Of a stretch of 11,997 nt of DNA, positions 6,373 to 11,997 are shown one piece after another. Under the pieces are notes generated by a model. That model did no database searches. It saw nothing but the letters and a program-made list of their open reading frames with translations, and was not told the origin of the DNA. Location of the stretch: contig JAYTVD010000193.1 in NCBI GenBank assembly GCA_043744175.1, forward strand, positions 1-11,997. Reading direction: 5' to 3'. The number at the start of each line of letters is the position of its first letter. Position 1 is the stretch's first letter. A program made the translations under genes and the position numbers. Origin of the DNA: JANMEX01 sp043744175. GTDB taxonomy: Bacteria > Pseudomonadota > Alphaproteobacteria > Rhizobiales > Rhizobiaceae.

Positions 6373-7176
6373 ATGTCTGAATTACAATTTGCCGCCACTA
6401 CGCCGGTTTCTGTGCGCAAAGTGGGCATCAAGGCCCGCGACGGGCAGGCGTTGGCGGATTATTACAAATCCGTTGTGGGCTTGAAAGAAGTATCGCGCCG
6501 CCCCAGCGTTATCGTGCTGGGTTCGGCCGAAGACGGCTTTTTTGAAATTGAAGAGGTGAAATCGCTACGGCAGGACGACCCGCGCTCGGCAGGGCTATTT
6601 CACACCGCATTCTTGCTGCCAAAACGTGCCGACCTCGCCCGCTGGACGCAGCATGCGATAGACAAACAAATTCAAATTGACGGCGCGTCTGATCATCTTG
6701 TGTCCGAGGCGATTTACCTTACTGATCCCGAAGGCAACGGCATCGAGATCTATGCCGACCGCAAACCCGAAGGTTGGAAATGGGATGGCAAGAACGTCAA
6801 GATGGCAACTGAGCGGCTCGATTTCCAAAACCTGCTGACCGAAATTGCCGATGGCAAGTCCGGCTGGCAAGGCGCGCCGGATGGCAGCATGATTGGTCAT
6901 GTGCACTTGCGTGTTGGCAATGCGGAAGATGCCGAAAGCTGGTGGCACGAGGCGATGGGCTTCGACACTGTCGCCCACTATGGCGGCCAAGCGGTGTTTC
7001 TCTCAACAGGTGGCTATCACCATCACATCGGTGCCAATGTCTGGCAATCCAAAGGCGCCGGCAAGCGCGACGTGGATCGTACTGGTTTGGGCTGGGTGGA
7101 GATGAAATCTCAGGCTGGGGTTTCCAAGACAGTGGAAGACCCTTGGGGGACGGAGATTCGCGTTGTGCCTGCGTGA
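6373..7176 (+). CDS. VOC-family protein, CatE-like (catechol 2,3-dioxygenase/glyoxalase superfamily)
   Basis: A 267-residue protein with two vicinal oxygen chelate domains, resembling the Bacillus CatE-type extradiol dioxygenase family. Domain 1 (about 13-130) has VGIKARDGQALADYYKSVVGL, His77 in GLFHTAFLLP and Glu125 in DPEGNGIEIYAD. Domain 2 (about 172-267) has His176/His178 in IGHVHLRV, a Trp-Trp-His segment near 190-192, the His216-218 cluster in GYHHHIGANVW, and a terminal GTEIRVV. These His and Glu residues are the likely metal ligands. The true substrate is unknown and could be a catechol or a small electrophile. Two ATGs are adjacent; GGAG at 6362-6365 fits 6373 better than 6370. It is divergent from the hydrolase and convergent with the thioredoxin-like gene, with only 3 bases between stops. 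Confidence 0.87.
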   Translation: MSELQFAATTPVSVRKVGIKARDGQALADYYKSVVGLKEVSRRPSVIVLGSAEDGFFEIEEVKSLRQDDPRSAGLFHTAFLLPKRADLARWTQHAIDKQIQIDGASDHLVSEAIYLTDPEGNGIEIYADRKPEGWKWDGKNVKMATERLDFQNLLTEIADGKSGWQGAPDGSMIGHVHLRVGNAEDAESWWHEAMGFDTVAHYGGQAVFLSTGGYHHHIGANVWQSKGAGKRDVDRTGLGWVEMKSQAGVSKTVEDPWGTEIRVVPA

Positions 7177-7179
7177 ATA

Positions 7180-7545
7180 TCAGTGCGCAAAATATCTAAA
7201 GGCGTCGTCGCTGCCGAGGAAATCGCGATAGAGCTTGCCATTGAAAACTACCAAAAAACGCGGTGCGCCGGCGCTGCTCTGCATCTGATTGCGTATCGCT
7301 TTTAGGCTTTGCGGCCAAGCGCCTTCCTCGCGCATGTCTTGAAATGAGCGGACATTGACCCGTTTCAGGCCATAACCGTGAGCGGCCGCCGTGCTTTGAA
7401 GTGCTGCCAAGCCATTCCGGTTAAAGGCGCGACAGGTACTGCAATTGGCGGCGTCGATGTAGATGATGTAGGCATTGGCACGCGCGGCGGCGGGCAGGGG
7501 TGATAATGATGCCAAAACGGTTGCAACAAATTGCCGTCTGTTCAT
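7180..7545 (-). CDS. Exported thioredoxin-fold protein with a CSTC motif
   Basis: A 121-residue small protein. It begins MNRRQFVATVLASLSPLPAAARA, a signal peptide with a twin-arginine-like RRQF and a probable cleavage after ARA (residue 23). The mature part opens with a strand (YIIYIDA), then Cys35-Ser-Thr-Cys38 as a CxxC redox pair, and later GAPRFLVVFNGK with Pro95 in the position of the thioredoxin cis-proline. The remainder, about 100 residues, is a minimal thioredoxin fold. It is probably a periplasmic thiol-disulfide or thioredoxin-like protein; partner unknown. The frame stays open far upstream into the SDR gene, but ATG 7545 with GGAG/TGAG upstream and an immediate signal peptide is clearly the start. 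It lies 52 bases after the SDR on the same strand, so the two are probably co-transcribed. Confidence 0.75.
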   Translation of the reverse strand: MNRRQFVATVLASLSPLPAAARANAYIIYIDAANCSTCRAFNRNGLAALQSTAAAHGYGLKRVNVRSFQDMREEGAWPQSLKAIRNQMQSSAGAPRFLVVFNGKLYRDFLGSDDAFRYFAH

Positions 7546-7597
7546 AGCACTCACTCCGCTTAACGCACACTCGCAACGAGGCATTGTAATTCCCGGA

Positions 7598-8365
7598 TTA
7601 GATGGCCGTAAAGCCATTATCGACAAACAAATGCGTGCCGGTGATAAAGCTGGCGTCATCAGAGGCGAGGAACAGGGCGGCGCGGGCGACGTCTTCCGGT
7701 TCGCCCATGCGCCCTTGTGCGGCAATGATGGCAGCGTCTGAAACATCCACACCAAGCTTTGCCAAGTCCGCCACTTCGCGGTTCCCATGCGGTGTGCGGA
7801 TAAAGCCGGGGCAGACGGCGTTGCAGCGGATGTTCTTATCGCGGAATTCAACGGCGATGGCGCGGGCGAACATATGAACCGCGCCTTTGGTGGTGTCATA
7901 AAGCACTTCATTTGGTGTGCCTACCACCGCCGAAATCGACGACGTGCAAACAATCGCGCCACCGCCTGCCGCAATCATTTGCGGCAGCACAGCTTTGGTC
8001 ATCAAGAACATAGACTTGACGTTCACATCGTGCAGCCAGTCCCATTCCTCTTCGGTGGTTTCTAAAAACGGCTTGATGACAATGGTTCCGGCGTGGTTGA
8101 AAAGCACGGTGACGGACCCATAAGCCGCGCTGATTTTTGTAACGGCAGCGTTCACTTCGTCCGCCTTTGAAACATCCGCAACAGCAAACATAGCCTCGCC
8201 GCCAGCCGCGATTATTTCAGCCACGGTCGCGGCGGCAGCATCCGCGTTGCGGTCAATAATGCCAACCTTGGCACCCTCCGCCGCAAACAGTTTCGCCGCC
8301 GCCCCGCCCATGCCCGTGGCACCACCGGAGATGATCGCAATTTTGTTTGCTAGGCGTTTGGTCAT
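7598..8365 (-). CDS. Short-chain dehydrogenase/reductase (classical SDR)
   Basis: A 255-residue classical SDR, a cytoplasmic NAD(P)-dependent oxidoreductase. The cofactor motif is SGGATGMGG (13-21). Asp38 at the end of the second strand (GIIDRN) favours NAD over NADP. The NNAG motif is present as NHAG (90-93). Catalytic residues are Asn115, Ser143 in TSSIS, Tyr156 and Lys160 in YDTTKGAV, and CPGFIRTP is the usual segment after the active site. The C-terminal FITGTHLFVDNGFTAI fits the cyclohexanol/3-oxoacyl reductase-like SDRs; substrate unknown. A longer frame begins with TTG at 8383, but ATG 8365 with AGGA upstream matches the family. The exported thioredoxin-fold gene follows on the same strand. 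Confidence 0.92.
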   Translation of the reverse strand: MTKRLANKIAIISGGATGMGGAAAKLFAAEGAKVGIIDRNADAAAATVAEIIAAGGEAMFAVADVSKADEVNAAVTKISAAYGSVTVLFNHAGTIVIKPFLETTEEEWDWLHDVNVKSMFLMTKAVLPQMIAAGGGAIVCTSSISAVVGTPNEVLYDTTKGAVHMFARAIAVEFRDKNIRCNAVCPGFIRTPHGNREVADLAKLGVDVSDAAIIAAQGRMGEPEDVARAALFLASDDASFITGTHLFVDNGFTAI

Positions 8366-8427
8366 GATTTCATCCTTTGGCAAATGGCGAGTGAGGCGAG
8401 AACGTTAGGTGTGTTTATGCGATTAAT

Positions 8428-8463
8428 CCTGCACTCCAGAATTGCTAGAAGGAAGTGTGCAGG
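8428..8463. repeat. Inverted repeat in the SDR/Excalibur divergent region
   Basis: CCTGCAC (8428-8434) and GTGCAGG (8457-8463) are exact reverse complements with a 22-base spacer, about 63 bases upstream of the SDR start. It may be an operator or a leader hairpin for the SDR transcript. The remaining sequence to 8539 is strongly AT-rich, with several weak -10-like hexamers and no clear -35. Nothing else is seen in this 174-base gap. Confidence 0.3.
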
Positions 8464-8539
8464 TCGAGATAGGCGCGTAAAAGTATGTAATATATCTAAT
8501 TTAATGTATCAGTGGATGCAAACCTATGTACTATAGACA

Positions 8540-8965
8540 ATGAAGTTAGCTTTGAAATGTCTAACAATGTTTGCTCTGTTTGTCAGCGCTCTAAGCGCCC
8601 GATCGGAAGACTTTTCGTGCTTTCCTAAGAAGTCTTGTCCAGAAATGGGCTCATGCGCTGAGGCTTATTATCAGTTTTCGCAATGCGGCAATGTTGACCG
8701 CGATCGTGACAAAGATGGAGTTCCTTGTGAGGATTTGTGCGGCGATACTGTTGATATGATGAACAAAAGGCTCACCGCCCAAGGTGGCGCTTTGGGAATT
8801 GCTGGTCCATCTGCTACTGAAACAGGATCATTCAACTGCTCGGTTAGGAAGACCTGCAAGCAAATGGTTTCTTGCGAAGAGGCTGAGTTTCAACTTTCAC
8901 AATGCGGAAATAAGAAGTTGGATAGGGACAATGATGGTGTCCCTTGCAACTCACTTTGTCGATGA
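8540..8965 (+). CDS. Secreted protein with two Excalibur-type calcium-binding modules
   Basis: A 141-residue protein with a signal peptide (residues 1-20, cleavage probably after ALSA) and two tandem copies of a cysteine-rich Excalibur-like module: Cys27-Cys67 and Cys100-Cys140. Each copy has six cysteines with identical spacing (6, 6, 10, 14, 4 residues apart) and ends in an acidic calcium-loop motif: DRDRDKDGVPCE (53-64) and LDRDNDGVPCN (127-137). A 32-residue Gly/Ser/Ala-containing linker joins them. Excalibur domains are usually C-terminal additions to secreted nucleases or other surface proteins; no enzymatic domain is present here. The protein probably acts in the periplasm or outside the cell, with disulfides. 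No ribosome-binding site precedes the ATG, which follows TATAGACA closely, so a leaderless mRNA is possible. Base composition is lower in GC than neighbouring genes. Confidence 0.85.
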   Translation: MKLALKCLTMFALFVSALSARSEDFSCFPKKSCPEMGSCAEAYYQFSQCGNVDRDRDKDGVPCEDLCGDTVDMMNKRLTAQGGALGIAGPSATETGSFNCSVRKTCKQMVSCEEAEFQLSQCGNKKLDRDNDGVPCNSLCR

Positions 8966-8984
8966 TTGGAGTTGCAATGACTTA

Positions 8985-10286
8985 CTACCCAAACACCCGC
9001 GCAAAAATCGTATCCACGTGCTTAGTGTGATAAGCCAAATCGAACTTTTCGCGGATTTCTTCTTCGGAAAGCGCGGCGCGGACTTCTTTGTCGGCTAGAA
9101 GCTCGGTGAGGAAGTCGGCACCTTGTTCCCATACTTTCATGGCGTTGCGCTGCACGAGGCGGTAGCTGTCTTCGCGGGAAACGCCGGCTTGTGTCAGTGC
9201 CAGCAAAACACGCTGCGAATGGACGAGGCCTTTGAACTTGTTCATGTTTTTGAGCATATTTTCCGGATAGACCAGCAGCTTATCAATGACACCTGTGAGG
9301 CGGGACAGTGCGAAATCCAGCGTGATTGTGGCATCGGGGCCAATCATGCGCTCGACGGAGGAGTGCGAAATATCGCGCTCGTGCCACAGCGCCACGTTTT
9401 CCATCGCAGGCATAGCAAAAGAGCGCACCATGCGCGCCAAGCCAGTCAAGTTCTCGGTTAGCACCGGATTGCGCTTGTGCGGCATGGCGCTGGAGCCTTT
9501 TTGGCCCGGCGAGAAATATTCCTCGGCTTCCAAAACTTCGGTGCGCTGCAAGTGGCGGATTTCGGTGGCGAGGCGCTCGACGCAGGATGCGATAACGCCA
9601 AGGGTTGCAAAGAACATAGCGTGGCGGTCACGCGGGATAACTTGTGTGGAGACGGGTTCAGCGGCGAGCCCCAAGGCCTTGGCGACATGCTCTTCCACGC
9701 GCGGATCAATGTTGGCAAAGGTGCCGACAGCGCCGGAGATGGCGCATGTGGCGATTTCCTTGCGGGCATTGACCAGCCGCTCGCGGCAGCGCGAAAACTC
9801 GGCGTAGGCCAGCGCCAGCTTGATGCCGAATGTTATAGGTTCGGCATGAATGCCATGGCTGCGGCCGATGGTGACAGTGTCTTTGTGCTCATAGGCGCGC
9901 TTTTTTAGCGCTGCGAGCAGCCCGTCGATGTCAGCCAAAAGCAGGTCTGAGGCGCGGGATAGCTGCACTGCAAAGCAGGTGTCCAGCACGTCAGAAGAGG
10001 TCATGCCTTGATGGATGAAGCGGCTGTCCGGACCGACAAACTCGCCAAGATGAGTCAAAAACGCGATAACATCATGCTTGGTTACGGCTTCAATTTCGTC
10101 GATCTTGGCAACATCGAACTTAGCAGCGCCGCCTTTTCCCCAGATGGTTTTGGCGGCTTCTTTCGGGATCACGCCGATTTCGGCCAGCGCGTCGCATGCG
10201 TGGGCTTCAATTTCGAACCAGATGCGAAAGCGGGTCTCAGGAGACCAGATGGCGACCATTTCCTTGCGTGAGTAGCGCGGGATCAT
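8985..10286 (-). CDS. purB: Adenylosuccinate lyase
   Basis: A 433-residue enzyme of the fumarase/aspartase superfamily. It cleaves SAICAR to AICAR plus fumarate (the step after PurC) and adenylosuccinate to AMP plus fumarate. It starts MIPRYSRKEMVAIW, typical of bacterial PurB. The TSSD segment is at 96-99, the catalytic-histidine region GRSHGIHAEP at 141-150, and the family signature GSSAMPHKRNP at 264-274 on the flexible loop carrying the catalytic serine. It acts as a cytoplasmic homotetramer. The start at 10286 has GGAG 8 bases upstream. It lies 61 bases after the membrane-protein gene on the same strand, so it may be read from the same transcript, and it converges on the Excalibur gene with 19 bases between stops. 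The protein looks intact. Confidence 0.97.
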   Translation of the reverse strand: MIPRYSRKEMVAIWSPETRFRIWFEIEAHACDALAEIGVIPKEAAKTIWGKGGAAKFDVAKIDEIEAVTKHDVIAFLTHLGEFVGPDSRFIHQGMTSSDVLDTCFAVQLSRASDLLLADIDGLLAALKKRAYEHKDTVTIGRSHGIHAEPITFGIKLALAYAEFSRCRERLVNARKEIATCAISGAVGTFANIDPRVEEHVAKALGLAAEPVSTQVIPRDRHAMFFATLGVIASCVERLATEIRHLQRTEVLEAEEYFSPGQKGSSAMPHKRNPVLTENLTGLARMVRSFAMPAMENVALWHERDISHSSVERMIGPDATITLDFALSRLTGVIDKLLVYPENMLKNMNKFKGLVHSQRVLLALTQAGVSREDSYRLVQRNAMKVWEQGADFLTELLADKEVRAALSEEEIREKFDLAYHTKHVDTIFARVFG

Positions 10287-10347
10287 TGGCTCGTCTCCAT
10301 GTTTTGTTGCTGTGTTGCAGGCGCTCTAACAGAAGCATTGTGGAATC

Positions 10348-10815
10348 TCAAATGCGCTTCATGGCAAAAAGCCAACTTGCCCCCAGTAATCCGAAGAGGC
10401 CGATGGGAAAATAGTTGCGTAGCGCCAGTACCAGAAACTGATAGCAGGCCGATAGAATCGTAAATACCGTTTCAAATATCAGCCGTTTGGACAAATGATC
10501 GTCGTGCCATTGTGAATAATATTCTTGAAATTGGTAGGCAAACAGAAGTGCCGTGACGCCGACCGTCGCTCCGCACAAGACGATGAACCCGGCAGCGAAG
10601 CGCTGGGTGGGCAGCCATTTATCCGGCGTAAAGTATAGGAGCGCTTGAGAAAGCGGGTAGGCCAGCAATGCGCCGAGGCTGAAAATTAGCACCAATATAT
10701 CAGTGTTTGACGCAAAACCGCGCCCTTGCATCGCAAGGCTAACGATAACGCTCAGCGTGTTAATTGCGGACCAAGCGAACGCGCCGAGCAACAGGCCTTT
10801 TATGGTCATCCTCAT
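10348..10815 (-). CDS. Multi-span membrane protein of unknown function
   Basis: A 155-residue hydrophobic protein I do not recognise. Probable membrane segments lie near residues 7-28, 38-61, 73-94, 112-132 and possibly 136-151. A polar, aromatic and charged loop at 95-111 (QFQEYYSQWHDDHLSKR) separates the third and fourth. There is no signal peptide and no enzyme motif. Its ATG overlaps the stop of the solute-binding protein gene as ATGA (10812-10815), which indicates translational coupling and one transcript. An internal ATG at 10809 is a less likely start. It does not have the length or the EAA-type loop of an ABC permease, so it is not an obvious transporter partner. purB follows after 61 bases. 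Confidence 0.7.
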   Translation of the reverse strand: MRMTIKGLLLGAFAWSAINTLSVIVSLAMQGRGFASNTDILVLIFSLGALLAYPLSQALLYFTPDKWLPTQRFAAGFIVLCGATVGVTALLFAYQFQEYYSQWHDDHLSKRLIFETVFTILSACYQFLVLALRNYFPIGLFGLLGASWLFAMKRI

Positions 10816-11906
10816 GGCGCTGGCACGGCGGCAAATGGCACGAAGCGGCCATTCACCAAATGGGTCAGCGCATAGTTGTTTTGCGCCAAGTCGCCTTTGG
10901 GGTCGAACGAAATTGCCCCAATCGCGGTTTGGAAATTGCCGGTCGCTATACGCTCGCTCAATGGCTGTGCGGGATCTGCGCTGAATGCTGCATTGGCAAT
11001 TTCTACCGCCGAATAGGCCCGCAGGGCATTTCCGTCCGGCTCGATGCCCGCTTGGCGCAGTTGCGTGGCGGCATCTATGGATTCTTGCAGGGCCGTTGGG
11101 TTTTGCAGGGTAACACTGAGAATTTCGCCGTGATCGCCGGTGTCATCGCTCACGTCTTCGCTTTCACCAGTCGCCAATTCCAACCCGCCATAATCTTTTG
11201 CATTCCTGGAAATCACCAATGCATCACTGATATCGCCGCCTACGAACACGCTTGTCGCGCCGGATTTTTGCAATCGCCGCGCCAGTGCGGCTTGGTTTTC
11301 AAGGCCGGGGCGGAACGTATCTGTGAATACTGGTTTCAACCCGGCATCGGTTGCCGCTTGTCGCAGCGATTCTGCCAAATCGCGCGGATGGACCGTGCCG
11401 TCGTCGATGATGGCGAAGGCCTTGTCGCGCCAGCGCGGGAGAAGCTGGCTTGCCAGCGCCTCCGCCTCCATGCTGTCGCGCGGGCTTAGGCGGTAAACCA
11501 AAAAGCCGGACTTTGGCTTATTATCCGTCAGGCTATCGGCGCGCACGCCTGTGGTTATGGTCGGAATGTTTGCGGTTTTCAGCATTGGCAGCGCGGCGGT
11601 GATGCTTTCAAAGCAGGTGAAGCCGATGATGACATCCACCTTTTGCGCCACAAATTTTTCTGCTGCTGCTTTGCCGCCAGCGTCCGTGCAGGTGTCATCT
11701 GCGATGACCAGTGTCGCTGCTACTGTCCCTGCGGCGGCCACCGCGCCGGCTTTCATTTGCTCGCCCAAAAGTTTGAACGGGCCGGATAGTGGCGCGGCCA
11801 GTCCGATTTTAACGCCGGCAATGCTCACTTGAGCGACGGCTGAGCCTATTAAGGCAAACAGTAATCCGGCAAATAGACTGAAATGGAGGGCTGTTTTTCC
11901 GCGCAT
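10812..11906 (-). CDS. Type I periplasmic solute-binding protein (Peripla_BP_6/LivJ-like)
   Basis: A 364-residue exported binding protein of the branched-chain amino acid (HAAT) ABC-transporter type. The signal peptide runs to about residue 25 (IGSAVA, then Q). The mature protein opens VKIGLAAPLSGPFKLLGEQMKAGA, the family hallmark. Cys73 and Cys98 sit 25 residues apart in VIADDTC and IGFTC and are likely a disulfide, as in LivJ-type proteins. A GFTCFESITAALPMLKTANIPTIT segment and a later FRPGLENQAALARRLQKSGATSVFVGG match the two-lobe fold. The ligand is unknown. A longer frame begins with TTG at 11942, but ATG 11906 places the signal peptide correctly. No ABC permease or ATPase gene is visible; upstream sequence ends 91 bases later. 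Downstream it is coupled to the membrane-protein gene. Confidence 0.85.
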   Translation of the reverse strand: MRGKTALHFSLFAGLLFALIGSAVAQVSIAGVKIGLAAPLSGPFKLLGEQMKAGAVAAAGTVAATLVIADDTCTDAGGKAAAEKFVAQKVDVIIGFTCFESITAALPMLKTANIPTITTGVRADSLTDNKPKSGFLVYRLSPRDSMEAEALASQLLPRWRDKAFAIIDDGTVHPRDLAESLRQAATDAGLKPVFTDTFRPGLENQAALARRLQKSGATSVFVGGDISDALVISRNAKDYGGLELATGESEDVSDDTGDHGEILSVTLQNPTALQESIDAATQLRQAGIEPDGNALRAYSAVEIANAAFSADPAQPLSERIATGNFQTAIGAISFDPKGDLAQNNYALTHLVNGRFVPFAAVPAP

Positions 11907-11974
11907 GGCTGCACCATATCCGAAAGACTGGCGCAACGGCAACGGCCAACGTCGTCAAACCTGCCTATACAGAC

Positions 11975-11989
11975 GTGCCACTATGGCAC
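11975..11989. repeat. Short dyad upstream of the solute-binding protein gene
   Basis: GTGCC-ACTAT-GGCAC is an inverted repeat overlapping a direct repeat CACTAT-GG-CACTAT (11979-11992), about 70 bases upstream of the solute-binding protein start. It could be an operator or part of the promoter region. The short arms and the window edge prevent a firmer call. Confidence 0.25.
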
Positions 11990-11997
11990 TATAGGGG

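Noticed and set aside
6595..6990. Minus-strand open frame (131 codons) opposite the VOC gene
   Set aside because: It is antisense to a gene with clear VOC motifs on the other strand; no start signal.
7546..7911. In-frame upstream extension of the thioredoxin-fold gene to 7911
   Set aside because: The extra 122 codons lie inside the SDR gene in another frame and are Pro/Ser/Arg-rich. The ATG at 7545 has a ribosome-binding site and begins a signal peptide.
2501..8365. A single catabolic operon formed by the aldolase, aminotransferase, hydrolase, VOC protein and SDR
   Set aside because: The genes are on both strands with several convergent and divergent junctions, PPK2 lies among them, and no shared substrate can be read from the sequence.
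9286..9908. Overlapping plus-strand open frames (173 and 143 codons) opposite purB
   Set aside because: They run antisense to an intact purB with all its signatures, and the translations are low-quality Arg/Ser-rich or repetitive.
10764..11489. Long plus-strand open frame (241 codons) opposite the solute-binding protein gene
   Set aside because: Its translation is rich in Cys, Arg and Gly, has no family resemblance, and lies antisense to a convincing exported binding protein. It is a frame shadow.
1..11997. CRISPR array, tRNA, rRNA, insertion sequence or prophage
   Set aside because: No regularly spaced repeats, tRNA-like cloverleaf, transposase or integrase motifs, or long terminal inverted repeats were seen on either strand.

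Overview
The window looks like a chromosomal segment of an alphaproteobacterium, most likely from the order Hyphomicrobiales (Rhizobiales). The evidence is a purC-purS-purQ block with a PurQ that starts MKSAVVLLPGLNRDRD, a divergently placed gene for the alphaproteobacterial F1-ATPase inhibitor zeta subunit (DUF1476 family), and a purB in the same neighbourhood. Base composition is moderate for the order. No tRNA, rRNA, CRISPR array, insertion sequence, integrase or phage gene was seen. The genus cannot be named from the sequence.

Layout. 1-2449 is the purine/energy block: the 5' end of purQ (-), a UPF0114/YqhA-family membrane protein gene (+) lying between purQ and purS, purS (-), purC (-), a divergent intergenic region with a 15-bp palindrome, and the zeta subunit gene (+) closed by a strong intrinsic terminator. 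2501-8965 holds unrelated metabolic genes in mixed orientation: an HpcH/HpaI-type class II aldolase (+); a class I PPK2 polyphosphate kinase (-) with a perfect FNR/FixK-type box upstream; a PLP aminotransferase (-); an RBBP9/YdeN-type serine hydrolase (-); a two-domain VOC dioxygenase-like protein (+); a small exported thioredoxin-fold protein (-) downstream of an SDR oxidoreductase (-); and a secreted protein made of two Excalibur-type calcium-binding modules (+). 8985-11906 is a minus-strand run: a type I solute-binding protein, a multi-span membrane protein joined to it by an ATGA overlap, and purB.

How the genes fit together. purB, purC, purS and purQ are all on the minus strand and belong to IMP/AMP synthesis. 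They look like a dispersed purine cluster: about 7 kb of other genes separates purB from purC, and one opposite-strand gene separates purS from purQ. The zeta subunit (limits ATP hydrolysis by F1) and PPK2 (interconverts polyphosphate and nucleoside di/triphosphates) are both energy-status genes. The FNR-type box upstream of PPK2 suggests oxygen-responsive control.

I do not see a convincing undescribed multi-gene system. The most interesting points are the FNR-type box before ppk2, the stand-alone duplicated Excalibur protein with exactly repeated cysteine spacing, the exported CxxC protein behind an SDR, the solute-binding protein coupled to an unknown membrane protein with no transporter genes in view, and the opposite-strand gene inside the pur block.
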